From RYN-230 sp963717125 (GTDB taxonomy: Bacteria > Actinomycetota > Actinomycetes > Streptosporangiales > Streptosporangiaceae), in NCBI GenBank assembly GCA_963717125.1, contig CAVQVG010000006.1, positions 124,001 through 188,000 on the forward strand: 64,000 bases of DNA, in the 5' to 3' direction. Shown in pieces: positions 49,207 to 57,749 of this stretch (within the stretch, counting starts at the first letter, position 1; each line of letters opens with the position of its first letter). A program made the translations under genes and the position numbers. Below the pieces are notes generated by a model, which saw nothing but the letters and a program-made list of their open reading frames with translations, had not been told where the DNA came from and made no database searches.

Positions 49207-50174
49207 CGCGGGCCTCCTGCGGTGTCGCTGCGGTCGTCGGGGTCGTCACTGGTCAGGGCGATGAACGCGTCTTCGAGACCGCGAGTGGTGATCTCCAGGT
49301 CGCGGGCCGGAGTCTGGGTGAGCAGGTAACGGGCCACCGAGTCGCTGTCGCTGGCGTGCACCAGGACGGTCTCGCCGCGCACCTCGACGCTGTCCGCGCC
49401 GGGAATGGCGAGCAGCGCGGCCTGGTCGGGGCTGGCCATCGTGACGCGGACCGTCCGGCCCGCCGCCATCGCCTTGACCTCCGACGCGGTGCCGTCGGCG
49501 ACGATCCGGCCGTGCCTGAGCAGGATGATCCGGTCGGCGTAGGCGTCCGCCTCCTCCAGGTAGTGCGTGGCGAACAGCACAGTGCGGCCGCGGGCGGCGT
49601 CCTGCCGGATCGCGGCCCAGAAGCTGCGGCGGCCCTCCACGTCCATCCCGGTGGTCGGCTCGTCCAGGATCAGCAGTTCCGGGTCGGGCAGCAGGGCCAT
49701 GGCGAAGCGCAGCCGCTGCTGCTCGCCGCCGGAGCACTTGCCCACCTGGCGGTCCGCGATGGAGGTGATGCCGGCCCGGTGCAGCACCTCGGCCACCGGC
49801 CTGGTGTTGGTGAACAGGCTGGCGGTGTACTCGGCCGTCTCGGCGACCGTGAGGTCCTTGAGCAGACCGCCGGTCTGCAGCACCGCGGAGATCAGCCCGC
49901 GGGAGATGGCCTGCCTGGGGTGCAGGTCATAAACCGCCACGGTGCCCGCATTGGCCTGGGACAGACCCAGGATGATGTCGATGGTCGAGGTCTTCCCGGC
50001 CCCGTTGGGGCCCAGGAAGGCGACGATCTCCCCCGACGAGATGTCCAGGTCGATGCCCCGTACCGCCTGGACCGACCCGAAGTTCTTGCGCACTCCACGC
50101 AGGGCGATGGCCGGCGGCTGGCCTGTCCCAGCCATCCGGTGCCCCCGTTCGTCCGGCATGTTGGTTACTGTCAT
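49203..50174 (-). CDS. ABC transporter ATP-binding protein
   Basis: 323 residues (or about 310 from the second Met, MAGTGQPPAI). Walker A GPNGAGKTSTID near residue 52, Q-loop LQTGGLLKDLTV, signature CSGGEQQRLRFAMALL with Cys in place of the usual Leu or Val, Walker B LLILDEPTTGMD and the His switch FATHYLEEAD. A C-terminal accessory domain (RTVRVTMASPDQAALLAIPG) is as in DrrA-like drug-export ATPases. Energises the permease encoded downstream. Confidence 0.93.
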   Translation of the reverse strand: MTVTNMPDERGHRMAGTGQPPAIALRGVRKNFGSVQAVRGIDLDISSGEIVAFLGPNGAGKTSTIDIILGLSQANAGTVAVYDLHPRQAISRGLISAVLQTGGLLKDLTVAETAEYTASLFTNTRPVAEVLHRAGITSIADRQVGKCSGGEQQRLRFAMALLPDPELLILDEPTTGMDVEGRRSFWAAIRQDAARGRTVLFATHYLEEADAYADRIILLRHGRIVADGTASEVKAMAAGRTVRVTMASPDQAALLAIPGADSVEVRGETVLVHASDSDSVARYLLTQTPARDLEITTRGLEDAFIALTSDDPDDRSDTAGGPR

Positions 50175-50273
50175 GCCGCCTATCGTGGCAGCGGCGTACG
50201 GTCATCCCAAGCGTTAGCTGTCACGAGGGGTCCATGACAACTGTCACGGGCGCGGGGGAAGGGATCCGGAGGA

Positions 50274-50918
50274 ATGGCGTTCAGCGGGTGGCCGGAGGAA
50301 GCCCTGGATTTCTACGACGGGCTGACCGCCGACAACACGAAGACCTACTGGACCGCGCACAAGTCGGTGTACGAGGAGAACGTCCTCGGCCCGATGGCCG
50401 AGCTGGTCGAGGAACTGGCCGCGGACTTCGGCGAGACGAAGATCTTCCGCCCGTACCGCGACGTGCGGTTCAGCCGGGACAAGACGCCGTACAAGACGCA
50501 CATCGCGGCCCTGGTCGGCAGCGGGTACGTGCAGCTGTCCGCGGACGGCCTGGCGGCCGGGGACGGGATGCACGTGATGGCCCCGGACCAGCTGGACCGG
50601 TACCGGCAGGCGGTGGCCGGCGACCGGACCGGCGGTGAGCTGGAGCAGGTCATCGCCACCATCGAAAAGGCCGGCATCGGCGTGACGGGCTACGACACGC
50701 TGAAGTCCGCGCCGCGCGGCTACCCGGCGGATCACCCGCGCATCGGGCTGCTCCGGCACAAGGGCCTGGTCGCCTGGCAGGAGTGGCCGGCCGGGGCCTG
50801 GCTGGGGACCACCGGGGCCAAGGACCGGGTGGTCACGTTCCTGCGCACCACCCGGCCGCTGAGCGACTGGCTGGCCACTCAGGTGGGCCCCTCGGTGGCC
50901 GCGGGACGGGCCAGGTAG
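50274..50918 (+). CDS. DUF2461 (TIGR02453) family protein
   Basis: 214 residues from ATG, with GGATCCGGAGG upstream. The family pattern is plain: FSGWPEEALDFYDGLTADNT, KTYWTAHKSVYEENVLGPM, KIFRPYRDVRFSRDKTPYKT and LLRHKGLVAWQE. Soluble, alpha/beta, no known activity. It starts a plus-strand pair with the methylglyoxal synthase gene but about 215 bases separate them. Confidence 0.92.
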   Translation: MAFSGWPEEALDFYDGLTADNTKTYWTAHKSVYEENVLGPMAELVEELAADFGETKIFRPYRDVRFSRDKTPYKTHIAALVGSGYVQLSADGLAAGDGMHVMAPDQLDRYRQAVAGDRTGGELEQVIATIEKAGIGVTGYDTLKSAPRGYPADHPRIGLLRHKGLVAWQEWPAGAWLGTTGAKDRVVTFLRTTRPLSDWLATQVGPSVAAGRAR

Positions 50919-51132
50919 CGCCAGCCACGCCGGGGTCGCGGAATGACCGCGGTGGCGCGGCCGTTAGTCCTACCGAGCCGGTGCGGCCGGCCAGGGCCTG
51001 CGCGCTGCTGCGCAGTTGCCCGCGGGCCGCGTGACGGCCCGGGACTTCCCGGGCGGCCGGCGGGCGCAATGTCGCGGCCAGCACGATGACCGACCGATAC
51101 CGCCATTCCCCCCATGCTTTGAGAGGACCGTT

Positions 51133-51609
51133 GTGGACGATGCCACGCCCGCGCCCGACGCGCGGCGGATCGCCCTGATCGCGCACGACAACAAGAAGCA
51201 GGACATGCTGGAGTGGGCCAAGTACAACCTCCCGCTGCTGACCCGGCACGAGCTGTTCGCCACCGCCACCACCGGCCGGCTCCTGCAGGAGCAGTTCGGC
51301 CTGCCGGTCACCTGCTTCCGCAGCGGGCCGTTCGGCGGCGATCAGCAGATCGGCGCCCGCATCGCGGAGGGGGAGATCGACCTGCTGGTCTTCCTGTGGG
51401 ACCCGCTGGAACCGCAGCCGCACGACCCGGACGTCAAGGCGCTGCTGCGGGTGGCCGTGGTCTGCAACATCCCGGTGGCCTGTAACCGGGCGACCGCGGA
51501 CTTCCTGATCTCATCGCCCCTGATGAGCCGGAGCCACCAGCCGTGGGAGCCTGATCCGGGCCGCAGCCAGCCCGCCCAGCAGCTACGGGCGGTGCCGCGG
51601 GCGGGCTAG
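51133..51609 (+). CDS. mgsA: Methylglyoxal synthase
   Basis: 158 residues from GTG with GAGAGGA upstream; earlier frame is Arg/Gly-rich and not protein-like. Conserved blocks: RIALIAHDNKKQDMLEWAK, SGPFGGDQQIGARIAEGEID with the catalytic Asp, FLWDPLEPQPHDPDVKALLR and CNIPVACNRATADFLISSPL. The enzyme turns dihydroxyacetone phosphate into methylglyoxal and phosphate, a phosphate-releasing bypass of lower glycolysis. The short Pro/Gln-rich C-terminal tail is typical of variable ends. It is neighbour to, but not in an operon with, a DinB-type gene. Confidence 0.95.
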   Translation: MDDATPAPDARRIALIAHDNKKQDMLEWAKYNLPLLTRHELFATATTGRLLQEQFGLPVTCFRSGPFGGDQQIGARIAEGEIDLLVFLWDPLEPQPHDPDVKALLRVAVVCNIPVACNRATADFLISSPLMSRSHQPWEPDPGRSQPAQQLRAVPRAG

Positions 51610-51626
51610 CCACGGCGCCTGCCGGG

Positions 51627-52151
51627 CTAGTCGCCGGTCACGCCGTCGATCTGCTCGCGGAGGAGGTCGGCGTGCCCGTTGTGCCGGGCGTACTCCTCGA
51701 TCATGTGCAGGTAGACCCAGCGCAGATCGATCGTGGCCGCGTAGCGCTGATGGAAGAACGTGTCGTCCAGCGACCGGCCGGCCAGGGCCGCCCGGGCCAG
51801 GTCGCACTCCTGCCGGTAGGCGGCCAGGTCAGCCTCGGCCCCGGACGGCTCGGCGAAGTCGAAGTCGCCGTCCGGGAACTCATCGGTGCTGTACCGGAAG
51901 GCGAGCCCAGGCTCACCCGCGGCGCGGATGCGGAACCAGGCGCGTTCCACGTCCGTCATGTGCCGGACCAGGCCGAGCAGCGAGAGCGACGAGGGCGGCA
52001 CGGCCCGCCGGGCCAGCTGCTCGCCGGTCAGCCCCTGGCATTTGCCCAGCAGCGTGCTGCGGTGGTAGTCCAGCCAGCCCGCCAGGGCGGCGCGCTCGCC
52101 CGCCACCGTCGGTGGGTCGGTCCGGGTCTCATCAGGTGCGGTCCAGGTCAC
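51627..52151 (-). CDS. DinB-superfamily (DUF664) protein
   Basis: 174 residues from GTG (VTWTAPDETR); an ATG 12 codons upstream gives only basic residues. Four-helix DinB features: LAGWLDYHRSTLLGKCQGLT, SSLSLLGLVRHMTDVERAWF and the C-terminal VYLHMIEEYARHNGHADLLRE, supplying His residues of the metal site. In actinomycetes DUF664 proteins are linked to mycothiol- or bacillithiol-dependent transfer reactions. The substrate is unknown. Divergent from the FAD reductase gene, 86 bases apart. Confidence 0.9.
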   Translation of the reverse strand: MTWTAPDETRTDPPTVAGERAALAGWLDYHRSTLLGKCQGLTGEQLARRAVPPSSLSLLGLVRHMTDVERAWFRIRAAGEPGLAFRYSTDEFPDGDFDFAEPSGAEADLAAYRQECDLARAALAGRSLDDTFFHQRYAATIDLRWVYLHMIEEYARHNGHADLLREQIDGVTGD

Positions 52152-52237
52152 CGGACCATGCTTGCGCCTGCGGCGGGGCGGCCGCAACGCGTTTCCCGCC
52201 GGGCAGGCCGGGCCAGCCGCCCCGCTACGCTGCGGGA

Positions 52238-53398
52238 GTGGCGGAAACGCGGGAGTGGGATGTCGCGGTCATCGGCGCCGGGCCGGCCGGGCTGGCCGCC
52301 GCGCTGGCCGCGGCCGCCCGCGGCGCGCGGACCCTGGTCGTCGAGCGGGCCGCGCACCCGCGCTACAAGACCTGCGGCGGCGGCCTGATCGGGTTCTCGC
52401 TGGCGGCGGCCGGCGGGCTGATCGACGTGCCGGCCCGGGACACGATCCACGCGGTCACCGTCACGCGCCGCGGAAGGCGTGAGTTCACCCGGCGGTCCGA
52501 CGACCCGCTGCTGGCCATGGTGGTGCGCGAGGAATTCGATGACGCGCTGCGTAAGGCCGCCACCGGGACTGGCGTTCAGCTAATGGAGCGCTCGCCGGTG
52601 CGGGCGGTGGGTGAGGATGACGGGCAGCCGTGGGCGCGGCTGGCCGACGGGACCACGCTGCGGGCCCGGGTGCTGGTCGGGGCGGACGGCTCGGCCGGGG
52701 TGAGCGCGCGGTACGCCGGGGTCCGGTTCCGCCAGGTCGATCTGGGGCTGGAACTGGAGATCCCGGTGCCCGCGCCGGTCGCGGCGCAGTGGCGCGGACG
52801 GCTGCTGCTCGACTGGGGGCCGCTGCCCGGCTCGTATGGCTGGGTGTTCCCGAAGGGGGACCGGCTCACCGTGGGCGTGATCGCGGCGCGCGGCCAGGGC
52901 GAGCGGACCCGGCAGTACCTGCGGGACTTCACCGCCCAGCTCGGGCTCGGCGGCTATCCGGCCGAGCGGGATTCCGGCCACCTGACGCACTGCCGGGCCG
53001 ATGACGCCCCGCTGCGCCGCGGCCGGGTGCTCGTCGCGGGGGACGCGGCCGGCCTGCTCGAACCGTGGACCCGGGAAGGCATCAGCTTCGCGCTCCGCTC
53101 GGGAACGATGGCCGGGGCGGCGGCCGCCGACGCGGCGGCCGCCCCGGATCAGGAACGGGCCGATCAGGCGCTCGACGGCTACCGCGCCGCGGTCGGCCGG
53201 GAGTTGCTCCCGGAGATGGCCGCCGGGCGGCGGCTGCTGGCCGCGTTCACCCGGCATCCGGGTGCGTTCCACGCTGGCCTGGCATCAGGGAAGGGCTGGC
53301 ATGCCTTTGCCCGGTTCTGCCGCAGTGAACTGACCTTCCAGGCCCTGGTCAGCCGGCCGCCGGTCAATGCCGCCCTGTCCCTGATGTCCCGGTTCTGA
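52238..53398 (+). CDS. Geranylgeranyl reductase-like FAD-dependent oxidoreductase
   Basis: 386 residues from GTG with GGGAG close upstream. FAD-binding fold: DVAVIGAGPAGLAAALAAAA near residue 10, then YKTCGGGLIGFSLAAAGG, the VLVGADGSAGVSARYAG middle motif and GRVLVAGDAAGLLEPWTREG near residue 265. This is the pattern of the geranylgeranyl reductase/halogenase-like group, which reduces prenyl double bonds in lipids or quinones. No prenyl-lipid gene adjoins it. The C-terminal part is helical. Stop lies eight bases from the convergent transglycosylase stop. Confidence 0.9.
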   Translation: MAETREWDVAVIGAGPAGLAAALAAAARGARTLVVERAAHPRYKTCGGGLIGFSLAAAGGLIDVPARDTIHAVTVTRRGRREFTRRSDDPLLAMVVREEFDDALRKAATGTGVQLMERSPVRAVGEDDGQPWARLADGTTLRARVLVGADGSAGVSARYAGVRFRQVDLGLELEIPVPAPVAAQWRGRLLLDWGPLPGSYGWVFPKGDRLTVGVIAARGQGERTRQYLRDFTAQLGLGGYPAERDSGHLTHCRADDAPLRRGRVLVAGDAAGLLEPWTREGISFALRSGTMAGAAAADAAAAPDQERADQALDGYRAAVGRELLPEMAAGRRLLAAFTRHPGAFHAGLASGKGWHAFARFCRSELTFQALVSRPPVNAALSLMSRF

Positions 53399-53406
53399 GC
53401 TGCCGG

Positions 53407-54072
53407 CTAGTACCAGCCGCAGCGCAGTTCGTGCAGCCAGGCGCGATACGGGGTGACGTACCGGTCCCTGATGTAGCCCATGCCCCAGAGGATCTGGGTG
53501 CGGGCGTCTGTCCGATAGTCCGGCCCGGCGGTGGCCATCTTGCTGGCCGGCAGGGCCTGCGGGATCCCGTACGCGCCTGAGTACGGGTTGCTGGCGAACG
53601 GGTTCCAGCCGCTCTCCCTGATCCACAGCAGGTCCAGGTAGCGGAACTGCCAGTGGGCCCAGTGGAAGGCGGTCAGCAGCGACCAGGCGATCCGCTGCGG
53701 CAACCGGTGGATCCAGTGCCGCCTGGCGTGGTGGTGGCGCCGGCCGTGGTGCGGCCGGTGCCTGAGCCACCGGTACTTGTGGTGCCGGTGCCGGTGCCGG
53801 TGCCGGTGCCCGTGCCGCCAGTGCGGCCGGTGCCCGTGGTGCCGGCGGTGCCCGTGGTGCCGGTGCGGTGCGGCGTCCGCGACCAGGGCGATGGCCTGGG
53901 ACGGGATAGCCGAGTCCAGGCTGGCCGGCTGCGCAGCCTGGGCCGGGTCGGCGGGCTGCCGGGCGGCGCCGCTGGCCGGCGCGCCCGCGAAGCTGGCGAT
54001 TGCGATCGCCCCACCGGCCAGCAGCAGGGTGATCTTGACAGGAATGTGCGCGAAAGGTCTCTTCGGTAGCAA
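53407..54072 (-). CDS. Secreted lytic transglycosylase with His-rich linker
   Basis: 221 residues. An N-terminal signal sequence (PVKITLLLAGGAIAIASFAG) is followed by a Pro/Ala region, then a stretch of about 60 residues that is half histidine and arginine (RHHGHRRHHGHRP; HRHRHRHRHH). The C-terminal domain is a transglycosylase/resuscitation-factor-like fold: LLWIRESGWNPFASNPYSGA with the catalytic Glu, YGIPQALPASKMATAGPDYR, and WGMGYIRDRYVTPYRAW. It would cleave peptidoglycan outside the cell. The His tract could bind metal or the anionic wall. A 230-base leader precedes it. Confidence 0.88.
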   Translation of the reverse strand: MLPKRPFAHIPVKITLLLAGGAIAIASFAGAPASGAARQPADPAQAAQPASLDSAIPSQAIALVADAAPHRHHGHRRHHGHRPHWRHGHRHRHRHRHHKYRWLRHRPHHGRRHHHARRHWIHRLPQRIAWSLLTAFHWAHWQFRYLDLLWIRESGWNPFASNPYSGAYGIPQALPASKMATAGPDYRTDARTQILWGMGYIRDRYVTPYRAWLHELRCGWY

Positions 54073-54300
54073 AAGGAGCCTTCGGTCGGGCGCACCCGGT
54101 GCGCTCGGCTTCCGCCCCTGGGCACGTGTCCGCCACCCAGGAAAAAGGGTGACGTCTGTGGCGGCGGATGTGACGCAGGGTCAGGGCGTCGGTGTCGCCG
54201 GCGGCGACCATCGCGCACGCGGGGCGCTTAACCTCTCACCCGGCGCCGGCCAGTACACGGGCCAGGCGGAGGAACGAGTCAGGCTGGCCCAGCCAGCCCG
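54073..54300 (-). promoter_or_regulatory. Long structured leader of the transglycosylase gene
   Basis: 228 bases without a gene. It contains a hairpin GCGCAC-CCG-GTGCGC (54089-54103) 17 bases before the ATG, and GC-rich stems further up. Actinomycete cell-wall hydrolase genes are often under ydaO-type c-di-AMP riboswitches; the distance and gene type fit, but I cannot confirm the conserved core by eye. Confidence 0.3.
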
Positions 54301-54302
54301 GT

Positions 54303-54341
54303 TGTGAATATCGCGGTCACCCCCCAGTGCGCTTATTCACA
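54303..54341. promoter_or_regulatory. TGTGAATA / TATTCACA inverted repeat
   Basis: Perfect 8-bp arms (54303-54310, 54334-54341) with a 23-base spacer. It sits at the edge of an A/T-richer region (54300-54540) that holds no gene and probably the promoters of the transglycosylase and, on the other side, Mug genes. Confidence 0.4.
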
Positions 54342-54612
54342 GCCAGGGCGAAGCGCCGGTATGAATATAAATATCCAGGTGGCCGGCGGTCTTCCCCCCA
54401 AAAGCATTCCGATCCTTATCAGTAGCCATTTCTGAGTGTGGTAAACGTGGCCCGCATACTTACGTCACGGTGGCCATAGGCGGCTAGCCTAGAAATAAGA
54501 TGATTAAAGGACACTTCTATAAGGAAAGGGACCGTCCGGCCAGAGCCGGGGCAGAGCTGGCGCAGCCGGGCAGCGGCGCACCTGGCCGGCTCGCTGTGCT
54601 TAGGTAGGGCCT

Positions 54613-55182
54613 GTGCCAGAGGCTGTCCCCGTGACCGCGTCCCGCCCCACCGCCGCCGACCTGGCCGCGGCCCGGGACCGGACCATTCCCGACATCATCG
54701 CGCCCGGCCTGCGGGTGCTGTTTGCCGGGATAAATCCCGGCCTGTACTCCGCGGCCACCGGGCAGCACTTCGCCCGGCCGGGCAACCGGTTCTGGCCCGC
54801 GCTGCACCAGTCCGGGTTCACCCCGCGGCAGCTGCGGCCCAGCGAGCAGGACCAGTTGCTGGGCCTGGGCCTGGGGATCACCAACGTGGCGCCCCGGGCC
54901 ACCGCCCGGGCGGCCGAGCTGAGCCCAGCCGAACTGCGGGCCGGCGCCGAGGTGCTGACGGCCAAGGTCGTGGAGTTCGGCCCGCGGTGGCTCGCGGTGG
55001 TCGGGGTCACCGCCTACCGGACCGCGTTCGGCCGGGTAGACGCGGTCGTCGGGCCGCAGCCGGACCGCATCGGGGCGACCCGGCTCTGGGTACTGCCCAA
55101 CCCGAGCGGACTCAACGCACACTGGAGTTCGGCCCAGCTCGCTGACGCGTTTGCCCAGCTGAGAGACGCCGCGGACAGATAG
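54613..55182 (+). CDS. mug: G/U mismatch-specific uracil-DNA glycosylase (Mug)
   Basis: 189 residues from GTG, or 183 from a second GTG (VTASRP). Motif LFAGINPGLYSAATGQHFAR contains the catalytic Asn of GINPG; FARPGNRFWPALHQSGFTPR and NPSGLNAHW (mismatch-recognition wedge) complete the Mug/TDG signature. It removes uracil or ethenocytosine opposite guanine in DNA. Standalone gene after an A/T-rich promoter region. Confidence 0.95.
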   Translation: MPEAVPVTASRPTAADLAAARDRTIPDIIAPGLRVLFAGINPGLYSAATGQHFARPGNRFWPALHQSGFTPRQLRPSEQDQLLGLGLGITNVAPRATARAAELSPAELRAGAEVLTAKVVEFGPRWLAVVGVTAYRTAFGRVDAVVGPQPDRIGATRLWVLPNPSGLNAHWSSAQLADAFAQLRDAADR

Positions 55183-55227
55183 AACGGGCGGCCTGCGGGC
55201 GGCCCGGCCCGCGGAAAGGGACTAGCC

Positions 55228-55479
55228 ATGCGGAGCCTGCTGGGCCTGAACGCCTCGCTTGCGAGCAAGCACCTGGCCGTGGTGAGCCGACGGCTCGCGG
55301 CGGTAGCCACTATTTTCCTGCCCATCTCTTTTCTGGTCGGATTCTGGGGACAGAACTTCAACGTCCTTACCGGCAGCATCGAAAAGGGATGGCCTGCGTT
55401 CCTGGTTCTCGGCGTGGGGCTGAGCGCAGCTTTCGTTGCGGTAACCGTCCTCGTGCTGCGCCGTCGCAGCTGGAACTGA
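55228..55479 (+). CDS. Orphan C-terminal CorA-like membrane hairpin
   Basis: 83 residues; ATG with AAAGGGA upstream. LAAVATIFLPISFLVGFWGQ, NF matches CorA transmembrane helix 1 with the pore motif as GQN instead of GMN, and FLVLGVGLSAAFVAVTVLVL matches helix 2. The large cytoplasmic funnel of CorA (about 250 residues) is absent upstream. It is either the remnant of a magnesium transporter gene or a stand-alone membrane peptide with its own ribosome site. Confidence 0.65.
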   Translation: MRSLLGLNASLASKHLAVVSRRLAAVATIFLPISFLVGFWGQNFNVLTGSIEKGWPAFLVLGVGLSAAFVAVTVLVLRRRSWN

Positions 55480-55492
55480 GCGTTAGTGGCCA

Positions 55493-55741
55493 TCAGGGTA
55501 AGTGGCCGTCGCCTGGTTCTGGTGATCCGCATTCTGCGCTGAGCTGGCGGACCTCCAGCAGGTCGAGGCCGAGTGCCTCGATCTGAGCCAGGACGCCGTA
55601 GAGCGCCGACCGGTCCAGGAGTCCGGTGAGCACGGTGTCCGGGCCGCGCCGGTGCGGCGCCATGGCTGGGAAGGCAGTGAACGCGGTCGCGCCGAAGTGG
55701 CCTTTGATCCGGATCGCGTACAAGGCAGCTGCTGGGTACAT
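55493..55741 (-). CDS. Small conserved protein, paralog of the 14799 gene
   Basis: 82 residues from ATG at 55741; a GTG at 55780 is also possible. ALYAIRIKGHFGATAFTAFP then DTVLTGLLDRSALYGVLAQI and LDLLEVRQL align along the length of the protein at 14799-15044. Same small family without known function. It converges on the CorA-like gene and is divergent from the KdpDE-like pair. Confidence 0.72.
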   Translation of the reverse strand: MYPAAALYAIRIKGHFGATAFTAFPAMAPHRRGPDTVLTGLLDRSALYGVLAQIEALGLDLLEVRQLSAECGSPEPGDGHLP

Positions 55742-55804
55742 GCCGCCATGGTCGAGTGCTGGCAGGTGAACCCGCCTCACCAGGATGTGGTGACCGTGCG
55801 CTAA

Positions 55805-55891
55805 CGGGCCGGACGGTCGGTCGGCGCGGACGCCATCGGGCCGGACGGTTCGTTAGCGCCGCGTTAAGGGATCAGACGGGGACGTTAAGGG
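55805..55891 (+). promoter_or_regulatory. Phased direct repeats before the KdpDE-like operon
   Basis: CGTTAGCG at 55851, CGTTAAGGG at 55862-55870 and CGTTAAGGG at 55883-55891 are 11 and 21 bases apart, that is one and two helical turns. A 13-bp repeat CGGGCCGGACGGT also occurs at 55805-55817 and 55837-55849. Direct repeats at this spacing are typical of OmpR/PhoB-class sites, so the response regulator encoded downstream may bind here. Confidence 0.5.
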
Positions 55892-55940
55892 CGTGTGAAG
55901 ATCGGCTGCACCGGGCCGATCTGCGGTGAAGTTATAAGGG

Positions 55941-57749
55941 ATGAACCGAAGCTGGGCCCGGCGGGGGCTGGCCGCGCACTTCGCGCTGCCGGCCGGCTTC
56001 GCCGCGCTGCTGGTGGTCGGCGCGACCGCGGCCGGCCTGGGCGGCCGGCTGCCCGCCACCGGGGTGCTCATCCTGGCCGGGCTGGTGGTGTACGCCGGCG
56101 CCGCCGTGGCCGAGCCGCTGGCCGCTCTGGCGCTCGGCCTGATCGGCTGGCTGACCGTGACCGGCTTCTCCCACCCGCCGTACGCCCAGCTCCGGATGAC
56201 CGGCCCGGTCGCGGCCCGGGCCGCCCTGGTGCTGGCCGGCTGCGTGCTGGCCGGCGTGGGCACCGGCCTGGTAGTGCGCGAAATCGTGCCGTCGTTCAGA
56301 CTGGGCAGTGTGCGTAACCGCGGTGACCGGCCGGGCGGGATGAGCCTGGCCGGCCTGGGTGGCAGGCGGCAGGCGGCCGGGGTGCTGCTGGCCGCGGTGG
56401 GCCTGCCGCTGCTCACGCTCGTCCTGGTGGCCGCGCGACCGCACCTCGACCTGGCCGACGACCTGCTGATCTACCTGGTCGCCGTGGTGGCCATCGCGGT
56501 CGTCGGCGGCTTCTGGCCCGCACTGCTCGCCGCGCTGACCGCCAGCCTGCTGCTGAACTGGTACTTCACTAAGCCGCTGCACACGCTGACCATCGCCGAG
56601 CCGCGCAACCTGCTGGCCCTGCTGCTGTTCGTCACGGTGGCGGTGACGGTGAGCAGCGTGGTGCACCTGGCCGCGCGGCGTCAGGTGCAGGCCGCGCGCA
56701 GCGCGGGCGAAGCCGCGTCGCTGCTGGAACTGGCGCAGACCGTGCTCGGCGGGGCGGACACGCCCACCGCCGTGCTCGGCCACCTGACCAGCATCTGGGG
56801 CGGCCGGGCCGAACTCGCCGAGCAGGTCCGCGAGCAGTGGATCAGCGTGGCCGTCAGCGGGGCCGCCCCGGACGGCGCGGGCAGCACGCACGTCCCGGTG
56901 AGCGACCGCGTGGCGCTGATCGTGTCCGGCCAGCCCCGGCCGCTGCCAGCCCGTCTGCTGCACGGGTTCGCCGCCCAGGCGGGCGCGGCGCTGGACCGGG
57001 ACCGGCTGCGCACCCAGGCCGCGCAGGCCGAGGCGCTGGCCGAAGGCAACCGGATGCGCACCGCGCTGCTCGCCGCGGTCAGCCACGACCTGCGCACCCC
57101 GCTGGCGTCGATCAAGGCCAGCGTGAGCACGCTGCGGCAGACCGACGTGGTCTGGACCGAAGCCGACGAGGAAGCGCTGCTGGCCACCATCGAGGACGGC
57201 GCCGACCGGCTGGACGCGCTCATCGGCAACCTGCTGGACATGAGCCGGCTGGCCACCGGATCGCTGCAGCCGTTCCTGCGGCCCACCTCGGTCGAGGAGG
57301 TCGCGCCGGCCGCGCTGCTCGGGCTGGCCCCGGCCAGCAGCGTGCGGATGGCCGTCCCGGACGACCTGCCCCTGGTGCGCACCGACCCGGTGCTGCTGGA
57401 GCGGGTGCTGGCCAACCTGTTCGCCAACGCGCTGGCCCACTCGCCGGACGGGCGGCCGCCCGCGCTGCACGCCTACCCGGCCGGGGACACCGTGCTGCTC
57501 GAGGTGTCCGACCACGGCCCCGGGGTGGCGGACGAGTTCAAGCTGCGCATGTTCGAGCCGTTCGAGCGGCTGGACGAGCGGGCCTCGGGCACCGGCGTCG
57601 GGCTCGGGCTGGCCGTGGCCAAGGGCTTCCTGGCCGCCATGGGCGGCGCCATCGTGGCCACCGACACCCCGGGCGGTGGCCTGACCGTCCAGGTCAGCCT
57701 GCCCGCCGCGGCGGCCCCGGCCGCGTCGTCCGCGGCCGCCGAGCAGTGA
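55941..57749 (+). CDS. KdpD-like sensor histidine kinase lacking the KdpD/Usp N-terminus
   Basis: 602 residues. An N-terminal hydrophobic region (about three or four helices, 12-115) precedes a DUF4118 block (LIYLVAVVAIAVVGGFWPAL; LLNWYFTKPLHTLTIAEPRN) as in KdpD. A coiled GAF-like part leads to HisKA with His382 in AVSHDLRTPLASIKA, and HATPase boxes NLFANALAHSPDG, VSDHGPGV and GTGVGLGLAVAKGF. The cytoplasmic N-terminal domain of real KdpD, which binds c-di-AMP, is missing. It probably senses membrane or ionic state. The stop overlaps the regulator start (GTGA). Confidence 0.9.
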   Translation: MNRSWARRGLAAHFALPAGFAALLVVGATAAGLGGRLPATGVLILAGLVVYAGAAVAEPLAALALGLIGWLTVTGFSHPPYAQLRMTGPVAARAALVLAGCVLAGVGTGLVVREIVPSFRLGSVRNRGDRPGGMSLAGLGGRRQAAGVLLAAVGLPLLTLVLVAARPHLDLADDLLIYLVAVVAIAVVGGFWPALLAALTASLLLNWYFTKPLHTLTIAEPRNLLALLLFVTVAVTVSSVVHLAARRQVQAARSAGEAASLLELAQTVLGGADTPTAVLGHLTSIWGGRAELAEQVREQWISVAVSGAAPDGAGSTHVPVSDRVALIVSGQPRPLPARLLHGFAAQAGAALDRDRLRTQAAQAEALAEGNRMRTALLAAVSHDLRTPLASIKASVSTLRQTDVVWTEADEEALLATIEDGADRLDALIGNLLDMSRLATGSLQPFLRPTSVEEVAPAALLGLAPASSVRMAVPDDLPLVRTDPVLLERVLANLFANALAHSPDGRPPALHAYPAGDTVLLEVSDHGPGVADEFKLRMFEPFERLDERASGTGVGLGLAVAKGFLAAMGGAIVATDTPGGGLTVQVSLPAAAAPAASSAAAEQ

